The notes: generated by a model from the sequence alone, not told the origin. Positions 17,903-28,643 are shown, counted from the stretch's first letter. The stretch is DNA of 64,000 bases from Agromyces mediolanus (GCF_023715325.1 NZ_JAMBNX010000001.1:744001-808000), one strand, 5' to 3'. Translations and numbers: made by a program.

Positions 17903-18463
17903 TCAGTCGCGCGCGGCGAGTCGCTCGAGCAGGGCGACGAGCTCGTCCATCTGCTTCGGCGTGAAGTCGCCCGTCGACACCGGGCGGTCGACCGCCTCGG
18001 CGCGCGTGGCGGCGTGGTAGTACAGCCCGTCGCCGATGAGCGCGATCGCGATGGCGAGCGAGGGGTCGTCGACGTACTCGCCGAGCACATCGAGCCAGCG
18101 CTGGCGCACCTCGTCGATGGCGCGGCCCGCTTCACGGTCGCCGCCCTGCGCGAGCCGGACGACGGCGATGAAGCTGCGGTCGAGCGGGGTCTCGATCTGC
18201 ACGGAGGAGCGCACGAAGTAGGAGATCGGACCGTCGGGGGCCGTGTCGATTCGGGCGACGTCCTCTTCGATGAGACGGTGCAGCCGCTCGATCAGCCCCT
18301 CGATGAGCGCCTGGCGGGTGCCGAAGTGATAGAGGAGGCCGCCCTTCGAAACGCCGGCCTCGCGCGCGGTCGCCTCGATCGTGGCGGCGCGTTCGCCCTC
18401 GCTCGCGATGAGGTGCTCGAAGGCGTCGAGCACCGCCTCTCTGGCGGCTGGGGGTCGGCTCAT
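17903..18463 (-). CDS. TetR-family repressor of the adjacent exporter
   Basis: The 186-residue protein has an N-terminal helix-turn-helix (TIEATAREAGVSKGGLLYHFG, key parts AREAGVSKG and LLYHFG). A helical ligand domain follows. The start at 18463 puts the HTH at its usual position near residue 30; longer frames would run across the control region. It is divergent from the MFS gene, with an operator-like palindrome between them. It probably represses the exporter until a toxic ligand binds. Confidence 0.88.
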   Translation of the reverse strand: MSRPPAAREAVLDAFEHLIASEGERAATIEATAREAGVSKGGLLYHFGTRQALIEGLIERLHRLIEEDVARIDTAPDGPISYFVRSSVQIETPLDRSFIAVVRLAQGGDREAGRAIDEVRQRWLDVLGEYVDDPSLAIAIALIGDGLYYHAATRAEAVDRPVSTGDFTPKQMDELVALLERLAARD

Positions 18464-18506
18464 CGGCACAATCCTAGGAGCGAAACGGGGCGCATATCTG
18501 TTACTA

Positions 18507-18522
18507 TACCAGCCGGACGGTA
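18507..18522. promoter_or_regulatory. TetR operator between repressor and MFS exporter
   Basis: TACCAGCCGGACGGTA has the symmetric form TACC-N2-CCGG-N2-GGTA, a common pattern for TetR-family operators. It overlaps TACTAT (18502-18507), the best -10 candidate for the exporter gene, and starts 27 bp before its first ATG. Confidence 0.7.
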
Positions 18523-18533
18523 CAGAAACTGAG

Positions 18534-20159
18534 ATGGAAATGAACGAGAACACCAGCACGTCGTCGACCGAACGCCTCGGCCACTCGACGGATCCGACCC
18601 CCCGACCGGCCACCCGCCGGAGCGGCGTCGGCGATCCCGCGAGCACGGGCCGTGCGCCCCGCCGCGCCTGGTTCGCGCTGGCGGTGCTCATGCTGCCCAC
18701 CCTGCTCGTCTCCGTGGACAACACGGTGCTGAGCTTCGCCCTGCCCGAGATCTCGCGCGACCTTGCGCCGACCGCGGCCGAGCAGCTCTGGATCATCGAC
18801 GCCTACCCGCTCGTGCTCGCGGCGCTCCTCGTCGCCATGGGCAGCGCCGGCGACCGTTGGGGCCGTCGCCGCATGCTGCTGATCGGCTCGATCGGCTTCG
18901 CCCTCGTGTCGGTGCTCGCCGCTTTCGCCCCGACGGCGGCCGCGCTTATCGCGGCGCGCGCCGCGCTCGGCTTCTTTGGCGCGATGCTCATGCCCTCGAC
19001 GCTGTCGCTTCTTCGCTCGCTGTTCACCGACCGTGAGCAGCGCCGGCTCGCGATCGCGGTCTGGGCCTCGGGCTTCGCGGCCGGCAGCGCCCTCGGGCCG
19101 CTCGTCGGCGGCGTGCTGCTCGAGCACTTCCCGTGGGGCTCGGTCTTCCTCCTCGCGGTCCCCGTGCTCGTGCCGCTCCTCGTGCTCGTGCCCATCCTGA
19201 TCACCGAGAGCCGCGACCCGGCGCCCGGCCGTATCGACGTGTGGAGCATCCTGCTCTCGTTCGCGACGATGGCCCCGGTCGTGTTCGGCATCAAGCACAT
19301 CGCGACCGAGGGCGTCGACCTCATCTCGATCCTGGCGATCGTCATCGGCCTCGTGGCGGGCTACGTCTTCGTGCGGCGCCAGCTCGCGAGCGAGTCGCCG
19401 ATGCTCGACGTGCGGCTCTTCACTACGGGGCCCTTCGGCGGAGCCGTGCTCGTGAACCTGCTGAGCGTCGTCTCGCTCGTCGGCTTCCTCTACTTCGTGT
19501 CGCAGCACCTGCAGATCATCGCGGGCCTGTCGCCCGTGAACGCCGGTCTCGCGTTGCTGCCGGGGCTCGTGGCGATGATCATCGCCGGCCTCACCGTCGT
19601 GCCGATCTCGCGCCGCGTCCGCGCCCGCGTGCTCGTGCCGGTGGCGCTCACGCTGTCGGCCGGTGGCTACCTGGTGGTCGCGTTCGGCGCCTCCGAGGGG
19701 TCGATGGCCGCGGTCATCATCGCCTTCGTCATGCTCGGCATCGGTATCGGCATGGCCGAGACGGTGTCGAACGAGCTGATCCTGACGAGCGCACCGCCCG
19801 CGAAGGCCGGCGCCGCCTCGGCCGTGTCCGAGACGGCGTACGAACTCGGTGCCGTGCTCGGCACCGCGGTGCTCGGCAGCATCATCGCCGCGCACTACGC
19901 GAGCTCGATGGTCGTGCCCTCGTCACTCACGGCCGAGCAGGCGCATGCCGCCCGTGAGACGCTCGCGGGTGCAGCGGCGGTCGCCTCTGATCTGCCGGCG
20001 AGCCAGGCGCAGCAGCTCATGGACGCGGCGGCGGTCGCGTTCGACGGAGGCGTGCTCGTCACCTCGCTCATCGGGTTCGGCCTCATGCTGGTGGCGGCGA
20101 CGATCGCGGCCCTGACGCTGCGCAACCCCGACCCGTCGCGGGAGCCCGCCGAGCACTGA
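18534..20159 (+). CDS. MFS exporter, DHA2 (14-helix) type
   Basis: The 541-residue protein has a disordered head of about 45 residues. Fourteen hydrophobic segments follow, with the DHA2 motifs SVDNTVLSFALPEI in helix 1, GSAGDRWGRRRMLLIG (loop 2-3) and motif C in helix 5 (ASGFAAGSALGPLVGG). Such proteins expel drugs and cationic toxins by proton antiport. ATG 18534 is taken; ATG 18540, two codons on, is equally possible and has a better-placed purine run. The divergent TetR gene and operator suggest ligand-induced expression. Confidence 0.9.
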   Translation: MEMNENTSTSSTERLGHSTDPTPRPATRRSGVGDPASTGRAPRRAWFALAVLMLPTLLVSVDNTVLSFALPEISRDLAPTAAEQLWIIDAYPLVLAALLVAMGSAGDRWGRRRMLLIGSIGFALVSVLAAFAPTAAALIAARAALGFFGAMLMPSTLSLLRSLFTDREQRRLAIAVWASGFAAGSALGPLVGGVLLEHFPWGSVFLLAVPVLVPLLVLVPILITESRDPAPGRIDVWSILLSFATMAPVVFGIKHIATEGVDLISILAIVIGLVAGYVFVRRQLASESPMLDVRLFTTGPFGGAVLVNLLSVVSLVGFLYFVSQHLQIIAGLSPVNAGLALLPGLVAMIIAGLTVVPISRRVRARVLVPVALTLSAGGYLVVAFGASEGSMAAVIIAFVMLGIGIGMAETVSNELILTSAPPAKAGAASAVSETAYELGAVLGTAVLGSIIAAHYASSMVVPSSLTAEQAHAARETLAGAAAVASDLPASQAQQLMDAAAVAFDGGVLVTSLIGFGLMLVAATIAALTLRNPDPSREPAEH

Positions 20160-20194
20160 GCCGCAGGGGCCCGAGACGAGGCATCCTGACAGCC

Positions 20195-20229
20195 GAACGG
20201 CCGCCGCCCCTCCCGGGCGGCGGCCGTTC
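20195..20229. terminator. Bidirectional terminator hairpin
   Basis: A perfect 15-bp GC-rich stem (20195-20209 with 20215-20229) and a 5-nt loop sit between the convergent MFS and DUF6458 genes. No clear U-run follows, as is usual in actinobacteria. Confidence 0.8.
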
Positions 20230-20263
20230 ACGGTTCCGCGGAGCTGCGTCCGCGGGACGCGGC

Positions 20264-20524
20264 TCAGTAGACCTCGTCGTCGGGTGCGCTGCGCTCGGTG
20301 CGCGTGACGCGATCGCCGGTCGCCGGGTCGATGCTCGTCTGCGACGTCGCGATCGAGCGGCGGCGACGGGCGAGCAGCACGATGCCGATGATCACGATGA
20401 CCACGCCGGCGCCCATCAGGATGTAGCCGACGAGCTGCAGATCGATCCAGTCGACCGTGAGGTTCAGCGCGAACGCGAGGATCGCCCCGATGACGAACAG
20501 CAGGATGCCGAATCCGATACTCAT
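20264..20524 (-). CDS. DUF6458 family small membrane protein
   Basis: The 86-residue protein starts [20 protein letters not shown], with two membrane helices and an [13 protein letters not shown] segment, then a basic stretch (ARRRRS) and a hydrophilic tail. This is the DUF6458 pattern widespread in actinobacteria; the function is unknown. AGAAAGGGG precedes the ATG, so the longer frame from 20752 is rejected. Confidence 0.85.
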   Translation of the reverse strand: MSIGFGILLFVIGAILAFALNLTVDWIDLQLVGYILMGAGVVIVIIGIVLLARRRRSIATSQTSIDPATGDRVTRTERSAPDDEVY

Positions 20525-20660
20525 GACGGACCCCTTTCTCTTCCCGGGGCAGATCGTGCCCCGGTTCGATGAGGCGGATGCCTCGTCCGGGCCCGAGCGT
20601 AGCGCGCAGCGCGGCACGCGGGACACTACGCTGGAGGGGCTGGCGCTCGAAGGAGAATTC

Positions 20661-21734
20661 ATGGTAACGACGGTCAAACTCGCGGTCATCCCTGGTGACG
20701 GCATCGGTCCCGAGGTCGTGGCGGAGGCGCTGAAGGCGCTCGACGCGGCCACCGTCGGCAGCGGTATCGAGTTTGACCGGACCGAGTTCTCGCTCGGCGC
20801 CGCACGCTATCTCGAGACCGGCGACGTGCTCACTGACGACGACCTCGCCGCCATCGCGTCGCACGACGCGATCCTGCTCGGCGCCGTCGGCGGCGTGCCG
20901 GGCGACCCTCGGTTCGTCGGGGCGAACATCGAGCGCGGGCTGCTCCTGAAGCTCCGTTTCGACCTCGACCACTACGTGAACCTGCGCCCCTCGGTGCTCT
21001 ACGAGGGTGTCCGGAGCCCGCTCGCCGATCCCGGCGACGTCGACTTCGTCGTGGTCCGCGAGGGCACCGAGGGCCCGTACGTCGGCAACGGTGGTGCGAT
21101 CCGCGTCGGCACGTCCGCCGAGGTCGCGAACGAGGTCTCGGTGAACACGGCCTACGGCGTCGAGCGCGTCGTCCGCTACGCCTTCGCCCTCGCGGCGAGC
21201 CGCCCGCGGCAGAAGCTCACCCTCGTGCACAAGACGAACGTGCTCGTGTTCGCCGGCTCGCTGTGGAAGCGCACCGTCGACCGCGTCGCAGAGGAGTTCC
21301 CCGAGGTGACCGTCGACTACCTGCACGTCGACGCCGCGACGATCTTCCTCGTCACGGATCCTGGTAGATTCGACGTCATCGTCACGGACAACCTCTTCGG
21401 CGACATCCTCACCGATCTGGCCGGCGCAATCAGCGGCGGCATCGGCCTCGCAGCCTCGGGCAACATCAACCCCGACGGCACGTTCCCGAGCATGTTCGAG
21501 CCGGTGCACGGTTCCGCGCCGGACATCGCCGGGAAGGGCATCGCCGACCCGACCGCCGCCATCGGCTCCGTCGCCCTCCTGCTCCGCCATCTCGGCGAGT
21601 CCGAGGCGGCCGAGCGGGTCGAGCGGGCGATCGCCGCCGACGTCGCCGAGCGCGGCGATCGGCCCCGATCGACCTCCGAGATCGGCGACCAGATCGCGGC
21701 ACGCATCCAGGCGCTGCAGCCCGCGCACTCGTAG
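20661..21734 (+). CDS. leuB: 3-isopropylmalate dehydrogenase
   Basis: This leucine-synthesis enzyme (357 residues) has [25 protein letters not shown], the HKTNVL segment, and [20 protein letters not shown] with metal-binding Asp residues. The ATG at 20661 has an AAGGAGAA site 7 nt upstream. It lies 28 nt before ilvE; together the two serve branched-chain amino acid synthesis. Confidence 0.95.
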   Translation: MVTTVKLAVIPGDGIGPEVVAEALKALDAATVGSGIEFDRTEFSLGAARYLETGDVLTDDDLAAIASHDAILLGAVGGVPGDPRFVGANIERGLLLKLRFDLDHYVNLRPSVLYEGVRSPLADPGDVDFVVVREGTEGPYVGNGGAIRVGTSAEVANEVSVNTAYGVERVVRYAFALAASRPRQKLTLVHKTNVLVFAGSLWKRTVDRVAEEFPEVTVDYLHVDAATIFLVTDPGRFDVIVTDNLFGDILTDLAGAISGGIGLAASGNINPDGTFPSMFEPVHGSAPDIAGKGIADPTAAIGSVALLLRHLGESEAAERVERAIAADVAERGDRPRSTSEIGDQIAARIQALQPAHS

Positions 21735-21762
21735 CATCCGTAGCATCCGAAAGAAGACGACC

Positions 21763-22878
21763 ATGACCATCGACCTTCCGCTCCAGGCCCCCACCGCCGC
21801 CGGTCTCATCTGGCAGACGGTCCGCAACCCCGAGGCGAAGCCCGACGCCGAGCGCGAGGCGATCCTCGCCGACCCGGGCTTCGGCCAGCACTTCACCGAC
21901 CACATGGTCGACGTGTGCTGGAGCGAGCGGGGCGGCTGGCACCGCCCGCGCGTCTCGCCGTACGGGCCGATCCAGCTCGACCCGGCCGCGGCCGTGCTGC
22001 ACTACGCGCAGGAGATCTTCGAGGGGCTCAAGGCGTACCGTCACGCCGACGGCTCCATCTGGACGTTCCGCCCCGAGGCGAACGCCGCCCGCCTGCAGCG
22101 TTCCGCGAAGCGGATGGCCCTGCCGGAGCTGCCCGAGTCGATCTTCCTCGACTCCCTCCGCCAGCTCATCGCGGTCGACGGCGCGTGGGTGCCCGGCCAG
22201 GCCGAGACGAGCCTCTACCTGCGCCCGTTCATGTTCGCCAAGGAGGCGTTCCTCGGTGTGCGCCCGGCGAAGAAGGTGGCCTACTACCTCATCGCGAGCC
22301 CGGCTGCCGCGTACTTCCCGGGCGGCGTGAAGCCCGTGAGCATCTGGCTCTCGACCGAGTACGCGCGCGCCGGAAAGGGCGGCACGGGGGCGGCGAAGAC
22401 CGGCGGCAACTACGCGTCGAGCCTCCTGCCGCAGGCCGAGGCCGCCGAGCACGGCTGCCAGCAGGTGCTGTTCCTCGACGACGAACGCAACCTCGAGGAG
22501 CTCGGCGGCATGAACGTCGTGCTCGTCACGAAGGACGGCCGCCTGATCACGCCCGAGTCGGACTCGATCCTCGAGGGGATCACCCGCGACTCGATCCTGC
22601 AGCTGGCCCGCGATCGCGGCCTCACGGTCGAGCACCGCAAGGTGTCGATCGACGAGTGGCGCGAGGGTGCGGCATCCGGTGAGATCGTCGGCGCCTTCGC
22701 CTGCGGCACCGCCGCCGTGGTCGTGCCGATCGGGCGCCTGCTCGCGGAGGACTTCGAGATCGTGCACGAGGGCGACGCCGCGGGCGAGCTCGCGCTCTCG
22801 CTCCGCGACGAGCTCACCGGCATCCAGTACGGCCGAGTCGAGGACCGCCACGGCTGGATGGTCCGGCTCGACGCATGA
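21763..22878 (+). CDS. ilvE: Branched-chain amino acid aminotransferase
   Basis: The 371-residue fold-type IV PLP enzyme has [14 protein letters not shown], the PLP Lys in [15 protein letters not shown], and [15 protein letters not shown]. It makes the last transamination of leucine, isoleucine and valine. The downstream GNAT gene overlaps by 4 bp (ATGA). Confidence 0.95.
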   Translation: MTIDLPLQAPTAAGLIWQTVRNPEAKPDAEREAILADPGFGQHFTDHMVDVCWSERGGWHRPRVSPYGPIQLDPAAAVLHYAQEIFEGLKAYRHADGSIWTFRPEANAARLQRSAKRMALPELPESIFLDSLRQLIAVDGAWVPGQAETSLYLRPFMFAKEAFLGVRPAKKVAYYLIASPAAAYFPGGVKPVSIWLSTEYARAGKGGTGAAKTGGNYASSLLPQAEAAEHGCQQVLFLDDERNLEELGGMNVVLVTKDGRLITPESDSILEGITRDSILQLARDRGLTVEHRKVSIDEWREGAASGEIVGAFACGTAAVVVPIGRLLAEDFEIVHEGDAAGELALSLRDELTGIQYGRVEDRHGWMVRLDA

Positions 22879-23441
22879 CGACGGCTCCCACGGAGCGCGC
22901 GACGGCCGGGTCCTTTCGGATCCGGCCGTTCGCCGTCTCGGACACCGAGGAGGTCGTGGCGCTGTGGCGCGCGGCCGGTCTCGTGAAGCCCTGGAACGAC
23001 CCGTACCTCGACATCGAGCGCAAGCTCACGGTGCAGCCGGAGCTGTTCCTCGTGGCGGAGGCGGCCGCCTCGGGGCCGGGCTCCGCCGGTTCGGGCGCGG
23101 GCTCCACCGTCGTCGGCTCCGTGATGGCGGGCTACGACGGGCACCGCGGCTGGGTGAACTACCTCGCGGTCGCCGACCCCGAGCGCGGCACCGGCCTCGG
23201 CCGGGCCCTTATGGCCGAGGTCGAACGGCTCCTGCTCGAGCGCGGCTGCCCCAAGCTCAATCTGCAGGTGCGCTCCGCGAACACCGCGGTGATCGCGTTC
23301 TACGAACGGCTCGGCTATCGGCTCGACGACGCGGTGAGTCTCGGCAAGCGGCTGATCCCCGACGGGCCGGATGCCTCGTCCGCTTCGGGCGGGGCCGCGG
23401 ATGCCTCGGCGGCCCCGGGCAGCGCGGCCGCGCGCGGCTAG
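22875..23441 (+). CDS. GNAT acetyltransferase, YpeA-like
   Basis: The 188-residue protein has the acetyl-CoA motif [16 protein letters not shown] and the C-terminal [20 protein letters not shown] typical of RimI/YpeA-like acetyltransferases. The opening ([23 protein letters not shown]) matches the YpeA subgroup. A low-complexity Ala/Gly/Ser insert at about residues 55-75 and an Ala/Ser tail are extra. The substrate is unknown. Confidence 0.88.
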   Translation: MTTAPTERATAGSFRIRPFAVSDTEEVVALWRAAGLVKPWNDPYLDIERKLTVQPELFLVAEAAASGPGSAGSGAGSTVVGSVMAGYDGHRGWVNYLAVADPERGTGLGRALMAEVERLLLERGCPKLNLQVRSANTAVIAFYERLGYRLDDAVSLGKRLIPDGPDASSASGGAADASAAPGSAAARG

Positions 23442-23450
23442 GCTTGGCGT

Positions 23451-24227
23451 ATGAAGATCGCGCGGTTCAGCCATGACGACACCATCTCCTACGGCATCGT
23501 CGACGAGGACGAGCACGAGCTCGTCGTGCTGAAGGCCGACCCGCTGTTCGCCGGCTTCGACCCGACGGGCGACCGCGTGCCGCTGTCGGCCGTGAAGCTG
23601 CTCGCCCCGGTGATTCCGCGCTCGAAGATCGTCGCGGTCGGCAAGAACTACCACGAGCACGCCGCCGAGATGGGCGGCGAGGCGCCGGCCGAGCCGCTGC
23701 TGTTCCTGAAGCCGAACACCTCGGTCATCGGTCCGGGCGACGCCATCGTCCTGCCGCCGCAGAGCGAGCAGGTCGAGCACGAGGGCGAGCTCGCCGTCGT
23801 CATCGGCCGCATCGCGCGCAACGTGCGCGAGGAAGATGCCGAGGACGTCATCTTCGGCTACACGATCGCGAACGACGTCACCGCCCGCGACCTGCAGCGC
23901 CGCGACGGCCAGTGGACCCGCGCCAAGGGCTTCGACACGTTCTGCCCGCTCGGCCCCGTCATCGAGACCGACGTGGACTTCGCCGACGGCACGATCGAGA
24001 CCCGCGTCGGCGAGGAGGTGCGCCAGCAGGGCAAGCTCGCTGACCTCGTGCACTCCGTCGCCGCGATCGTGGCGTACGCCTCCAGCGTGTTCACGCTGCT
24101 GCCGGGCGACGTGATCCTCACGGGCACGCCGGCCGGCGTCGGCCCTCTCGTCGACGGCGACTCCGTCGAGGTGACCGTGTCGGGCATCGGCACCCTCCAG
24201 AACCCGGTGCGCGCCGCCGTGCAGTAA
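23451..24227 (+). CDS. Fumarylacetoacetate-hydrolase family protein
   Basis: The 258-residue protein has [30 protein letters not shown] and the acidic metal residues in [11 protein letters not shown]. It is the FAH-domain hydrolase or isomerase often found close upstream of gltX in actinobacteria, so it is probably housekeeping and distinct from the fucose paralogue at 7368. TAGGCT (23439-23444) is 6 nt before the ATG and no ribosome site is seen, so it is probably leaderless. Confidence 0.9.
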   Translation: MKIARFSHDDTISYGIVDEDEHELVVLKADPLFAGFDPTGDRVPLSAVKLLAPVIPRSKIVAVGKNYHEHAAEMGGEAPAEPLLFLKPNTSVIGPGDAIVLPPQSEQVEHEGELAVVIGRIARNVREEDAEDVIFGYTIANDVTARDLQRRDGQWTRAKGFDTFCPLGPVIETDVDFADGTIETRVGEEVRQQGKLADLVHSVAAIVAYASSVFTLLPGDVILTGTPAGVGPLVDGDSVEVTVSGIGTLQNPVRAAVQ

Positions 24228-24914
24228 GGGCGGCGGGCGGGCGCCTCCCGGGGCTCGGACCGGCGTGCGTACCTCTGCGATCGGCCTGTGTGCCGGTCTG
24301 CGCTCGTGGCGGTTGCCCGGGGCTGGTGTGCGCCTTCGTCGGTTGCCCGGTGGCCGATCTGCGCTCTCGTCGGTTGCCCGGCAGCGTTTGCGCTCTCGTC
24401 GGCTGCCCGGCAGCGTTTGCGCCAGTTCGGTGTCGTTGCGCCACTTGTGCTGGCGCGATGGGGCCGAAGTGGCGCGCGCGGTGGCGGTGGCCCGGTGGAT
24501 GGCCGATCGGGGTCTCCGTTTGCGCCACTTCTCCTGATGCACGGGTCTGCGCCTTCGTCGGCTGCCGGGGCCGTTTGCGCCAGTTCGGTGTCGTTGCGCC
24601 ACTTGTGCTGGCGCGACGCGGCCGAAGTGGCGCGCGCGGTGGCGGTGGCCCGGTGGATCGCCGATCCGGGTCTCCGTTTGCGCCACTTCTCTTGATGTAC
24701 GGGTCTGCGCCTTCGTCGGCTGCCGGGGCCGTTTGCGCCAGTTCGGTGTCGTTGCGCCACTTGTGCTGGCGCGATGGGGCCGAAGTGGCGCGCGCGGTGG
24801 GGACGGTCGGGTCAGTGCGACGGATCCGGGCAAGACGGGCTGCGTCCGGCCAACGCGGGGCTGGGCCCGCGCTCGCCGACCAGAAGAGCGGGCTGCCGAA
24901 GCCCGTGCTCGTCC
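24228..24914. other. 687-bp gene-free stretch filled with repeats
   Basis: No convincing gene is present; the overlapping open frames here are products of GC-rich repeats and share no start signals. The left part (about 24300-24415) has degenerate short repeats around CGTCGGTTGCCCGG and GCAGCGTTTGCGC. The middle holds a 158-bp tandem array. The right end leads into the aminotransferase stop. Confidence 0.8.
24416..24800. repeat. 158-bp tandem repeat, about 2.4 copies
   Basis: Copies start at 24416, 24574 and 24732 with an exact 158-bp period and few differences; the third breaks off near 24800. Each begins TTTGCGCCAGTTCGGTG. In each, GCGCCAG pairs with a later CTGGCGC, and GCGCCACTT pairs with a later AAGTGGCGC, with the two pairings interleaved. 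A second GCGCCACTT word occurs further along each full copy. Confidence 0.92.
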
Positions 24915-25967
24915 CTACCGCGCGGAGACCGCGGCGCCGCGGAGTGCGCGGGCGGCGAGCTCGACGTCCTCCTCGTCGTTCCAGAGGTGGAACGCGACGC
25001 GGGCGCGACCGGCGCGGCCGGAAGCGATGATCCCGGCGGCGGTGAGCGCGCCGAGGTCGCAGCCGGTCTCGTCGGGCCAGCTCACGATCGCGCTGTCGGA
25101 GGCCTCGAGCCCGATCGCCGCACGGAACGCGTTCGCGAGCGAGAGGTCGAAGTCGCGCACGCCCGCGAGGTCGAGCGAGGCGGCGAAGCCGAGGGCGGCC
25201 TCGGCGCCCGCCCAGGCGTTCCAGGCGGGGGAGACCTCGAAGCGGCGCGCGCCCTCGGCGAGGTGCAGCTCGGGTCCGTAGCACGACGCCCAGGGGTCGC
25301 CGCCCGAGTACCAGCCGGCCATCGTGTGCGTGGCGAACTCGGCGATCGCGCGGTCTGAGAACGCGGCGAACGCGGCCCCGCGCGGCGCGCCGAGCCACTT
25401 GTAGGCGTGGCAGACCAGGAGGTCGGCGTCGAGGCCGGTGGTCGGCATCCAGCCGGTGGCCTGCGTCGTGTCGACGAGCAGCAGAGCGCCGTTCGCCCGG
25501 GCGGCGGTGGAGATCTCGGCCATCCGCGCCACTTCACCCGTCGCGGACTGCACGAGCGAGCAGGAGACGAGCCAGGTGCGCTCGCTGATCGCGTCGGCGA
25601 GGGCGTCGAGCGGCACGTGCCGCACGCGGAGGTCGCCGCGGGCGAGGAACGGCGCGACGACCGAGGAGAAGTCCCCGTCGACGCAGAGCACCTCGGCGCC
25701 GGCCGGGGCGGAGGCCGCGGCGATGCCGGTGAAGACGGAGACCTGCGATCCGGTGGCGATGCGCTCGGCGGCGGTGCCGAGGAGCGTCGCGGCGTGACCG
25801 CGGGCCCGTTCGAGGGCGGCGGAGTAGTCGGGGGCGGTGGCCTGGCCGGCGCTCCAGCGCTCGAGGTCGGCGCGCACGGCGTCGCGGGTCGCGGCGGCCG
25901 GCAGGCCGAGGGTGCAGGCGGCGAGGTAGCCGCGCCCCGCCTGGAATGCTGATCGAACCGGATGCAT
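24915..25967 (-). CDS. Class V aminotransferase, kynureninase-like
   Basis: The 350-residue fold-type I PLP enzyme has the PLP Lys in HAYKWLGAPRG, Asp in LLLVDTTQATGWMP, and TGSQVSVFTG for the phosphate. The relatives include kynureninases, cysteine desulfurases and isopenicillin-N epimerases. The substrate cannot be told. It is divergent from a LysR gene, which probably regulates it. Confidence 0.85.
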   Translation of the reverse strand: MHPVRSAFQAGRGYLAACTLGLPAAATRDAVRADLERWSAGQATAPDYSAALERARGHAATLLGTAAERIATGSQVSVFTGIAAASAPAGAEVLCVDGDFSSVVAPFLARGDLRVRHVPLDALADAISERTWLVSCSLVQSATGEVARMAEISTAARANGALLLVDTTQATGWMPTTGLDADLLVCHAYKWLGAPRGAAFAAFSDRAIAEFATHTMAGWYSGGDPWASCYGPELHLAEGARRFEVSPAWNAWAGAEAALGFAASLDLAGVRDFDLSLANAFRAAIGLEASDSAIVSWPDETGCDLGALTAAGIIASGRAGRARVAFHLWNDEEDVELAARALRGAAVSAR

Positions 25968-26048
25968 GCCATGAGTCTCCGCCGCGGGTATTCATTCGAC
26001 AAGGCCAGGTATTCGATCAATCACATGCCGTTTGGTTATGATTCGAGC

Positions 26049-27017
26049 ATGTCGAATGCCTCCACCGAAGCTCTCGCGGACGCGATCGAGCTGCAGACCG
26101 TGCGGGTCGTGCGCGCCATCGCGGAGCATCGCACCTTGACGGCGGCCGCCGCGGCCCTCGGCTACAGCCAGCCCGCGGTGAGCCAGCAGCTGCGCCGCTT
26201 CGAGCAGCGCACCGGAGTCGCGCTCGTCGAACGGGTGGGCCGAGGCATCCGCCTCACCGAAGCGGGGCGCGCCCTCGCCCGGCACGCGCACGCCGTCGCG
26301 ACGAGCCTCGAAGCGGCTGCGGGGGAGCTCGCCGCCCTCCGCGGGCTCCGGGCCGGACGGGTGCGGCTCGTCGCGTTCCCCTCGGCGTCGCCGAGCCTCG
26401 TGCCCCGGCTCATCGCGGCGCTCACGGCGAGCCATCCCGGCGTCGAGGTCACCTACGTCGAGGCGGAGCCGCCCGAGGCGGTCGCCGCCGTGCGCGAGGA
26501 CCGCGCCGACCTCGCGATCACCTTCAGCTACCCGGGCGACCGCAACGATCCGCACCGCGAGAGTGCCCGCGGGCTCGAGGTGCGGTCGTACGCGCACGAG
26601 CCGATGCGGCTCGTGCTGCCGGGCGACCATCCCGCCGCAGGCGCCGACGTCGTCTCGCTCGCCGAGCTCGGCGGAGAGCCGTGGATCGCCGGCTGCCCGC
26701 GCTGCCGCGGGCACCTTCTCGAACTCTGCGCCGAGGCGGGCTTCTCGCCGCGTATCGCCTTCGAGACCGACAACTTCGTCGCCGTCGAGGGCATGGTCGC
26801 GCAGGGCCTCGGAGTGGCGCTGCTGCCCGCGCTCGCGCTCGCGGCCGCGCCGAGGCATCCGGCCGTCGTCACCCGGCCCACCGATCATGGCGACGAACGC
26901 TCCCTGCACCTCGTCACCGCGCGCGGAGCGGAGCGGGTGCCGGCGATCGCCGCGGCCCTCGCGGCGCTCGCCGTGCTGCGGGAGGGCGCCGCCACTACGA
27001 TTGACGGTGATGTCTGA
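26049..27017 (+). CDS. LysR-family regulator
   Basis: The 322-residue protein has an N-terminal HTH ([23 protein letters not shown], key parts [11 protein letters not shown] and QLRRFE) and a two-lobed effector domain. TATGAT (26036-26041) ends 7 nt before this ATG with no ribosome site, which favours 26049 over upstream starts and suggests a leaderless mRNA. The divergent aminotransferase is the likely target. GGTATTC occurs twice in the 81-bp gap (25986 and 26007 region). The 3' end overlaps gltX by 8 bp. Confidence 0.88.
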   Translation: MSNASTEALADAIELQTVRVVRAIAEHRTLTAAAAALGYSQPAVSQQLRRFEQRTGVALVERVGRGIRLTEAGRALARHAHAVATSLEAAAGELAALRGLRAGRVRLVAFPSASPSLVPRLIAALTASHPGVEVTYVEAEPPEAVAAVREDRADLAITFSYPGDRNDPHRESARGLEVRSYAHEPMRLVLPGDHPAAGADVVSLAELGGEPWIAGCPRCRGHLLELCAEAGFSPRIAFETDNFVAVEGMVAQGLGVALLPALALAAAPRHPAVVTRPTDHGDERSLHLVTARGAERVPAIAAALAALAVLREGAATTIDGDV

Positions 27018-28530
27018 CACGGCCCACCCCACGACCACGGCGAGCGGAAGCGACATCCGCGTCCGCTTCTGCCCCTCACCCACCGGCACCCCGCACGTCG
27101 GGCTCGTGCGCACCGCCCTGTTCAACTGGGCGTACGCACGGCACACCGGCGGCACCTTCGTCTTCCGCATCGAAGACACCGACGCCGCGCGCGACAGCGA
27201 GGAGAGCTACCAGCAGATCCTCGAAGCGCTCGGATGGCTCGGCCTGAACTGGGACGAGGGTATCGGCGTCGGTGGTCCGCACGAGCCCTACCGGCAGTCG
27301 CAGCGCGGCGGGATCTACGCCGAGGTGATCGAGAAGCTGAAGGCCTCGGGGCACCTCTACGAGTCGTTCTCCACCGCGGAGGAGATCGACGCCCGCAACG
27401 AGGCCGCCGGCCGACCCAAGCAGCTCGGCTACGACAACTTCGACCGCGAGCTCACCGAGGAGCAGAAGGCCGCGTTCCGCGCCGAGGGGCGCGAGCCCGC
27501 GCTGCGGCTCCGCGTGCCCGAAGCTGACCTCGGCTTCGACGACCTGGTGCGCGGCCGCATCGACTTCCCGGTCGGCTCGACCACCGACTTCGTCGTCGTG
27601 CGCCCGAACGGCGCACCGCTGTACACGCTCGTGAACCCGGTCGACGACGCGCTCATGGGCATTACGCACGTGCTGCGCGGCGAGGACCTGCTGAGCTCCA
27701 CGCCGCGCCAGATCGCGCTGTACCGTGCGCTCATCGACGTGGGCGTGGCGAGCTTCATCCCGCGCTTCGGGCACCTGCCGTACGTGATGGGGGAGGGCAA
27801 CAAGAAGCTCTCCAAGCGCGACCCCGAGTCGAACCTGTTCCACCACCGCGACCGGGGCTTCATCCCCGAGGGCCTCGTGAACTACCTCGCATTGCTCGGC
27901 TGGGGCTTCTCGGCCGACCGCGACGTGTTCAGCCGCGAGGAGCTCGTCGAGAAGTTCGACGTCGCCGACGTGAACCCGAACCCCGCGCGCTTCGACCAGA
28001 AGAAGGCCGACGCGATCAACGGTGACCACATCCGCCTGCTGGAGCTCGCCGACTTCACCGCGCGCACCGTGCCCTACCTGCAGACCGCCGGCGTCGTCGA
28101 GACGCCGATCACGCCCGCGCAGGAGGCCGTGCTCGTCGAGGTCGCCCCGCTCGTGCAGGAGCGCATCACCGTGCTCGGCGAGGTGCCCGGGCTCGTGTCG
28201 TTCCTGTTCACGGATGCCTCGGCGCTCGCCTATGACGCCGATGCGGTCTCGGGCCTGCCCGCGAACGCTTCGGAGGTGCTCACCGCGGCGCGCAACGCGC
28301 TCGAGGCGCTGCCCGCGGAGTCGTGGACGCACACCGAGATCGAGGAGGCCCTGCGCGGCGCCCTCATCGACGGGCTCGGTCTGAAGCCCCGCGTGGCCTT
28401 CGGCCCCGTGCGCGTCGCTGTCTCCGGACGCCGGGTGTCGCCGCCGCTCTTCGAGTCGATGCAGATCCTCGGCAAGATCGATTCGCTCGCGCGGATCGAC
28501 CGCCTCGCGGGGGAGATCGCCGGGGCGTAA
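27010..28530 (+). CDS. gltX: Glutamyl-tRNA synthetase
   Basis: The 506-residue class I synthetase has the HIGH-type motif [20 protein letters not shown] (PHVG) and the KMSKS-type motif [11 protein letters not shown]. It charges tRNA-Glu and, in organisms using the amidotransferase route, tRNA-Gln; a tRNA-Gln gene follows downstream. TACGAT (26996-27001) lies 8 nt before the ATG, so it may also be made from a leaderless transcript starting inside the LysR gene. Confidence 0.96.
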   Translation: MSDTAHPTTTASGSDIRVRFCPSPTGTPHVGLVRTALFNWAYARHTGGTFVFRIEDTDAARDSEESYQQILEALGWLGLNWDEGIGVGGPHEPYRQSQRGGIYAEVIEKLKASGHLYESFSTAEEIDARNEAAGRPKQLGYDNFDRELTEEQKAAFRAEGREPALRLRVPEADLGFDDLVRGRIDFPVGSTTDFVVVRPNGAPLYTLVNPVDDALMGITHVLRGEDLLSSTPRQIALYRALIDVGVASFIPRFGHLPYVMGEGNKKLSKRDPESNLFHHRDRGFIPEGLVNYLALLGWGFSADRDVFSREELVEKFDVADVNPNPARFDQKKADAINGDHIRLLELADFTARTVPYLQTAGVVETPITPAQEAVLVEVAPLVQERITVLGEVPGLVSFLFTDASALAYDADAVSGLPANASEVLTAARNALEALPAESWTHTEIEEALRGALIDGLGLKPRVAFGPVRVAVSGRRVSPPLFESMQILGKIDSLARIDRLAGEIAGA

Positions 28531-28552
28531 CCGGCCTCGTTTCGCGTCGTGT

Positions 28553-28592
28553 GGCCCCGGCCGGCTGAGCCCCGCTCAGTTTGGCCGGGGCC
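28553..28592. terminator. Two-part hairpin after gltX
   Basis: An outer stem GGCCCCGGCC/GGCCGGGGCC encloses an inner stem CTGAGC/GCTCAG with a CCC loop. It begins 22 bp after the gltX stop and would be very stable. Its right side overlaps a possible tRNA promoter (TTGGCC at 28581, TACAGT at 28604, 17-bp gap). Confidence 0.7.
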
Positions 28593-28643
28593 CCGGCGTA
28601 GGCTACAGTTGACTCTCGGCCCGGTACTCCGGTTTCGGGCCAT

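Noticed and set aside
18381-18533. Upstream extension of the MFS gene to 18381
   Set aside because: The extension crosses the TetR gene start and the operator; the disordered head begins at ATG 18534.
24228-24914. CRISPR array or coding repeats
   Set aside because: The 158-bp period is far too long for CRISPR repeats, there are no unique spacers and no cas genes; the open frames differ wildly between strands and lack starts.
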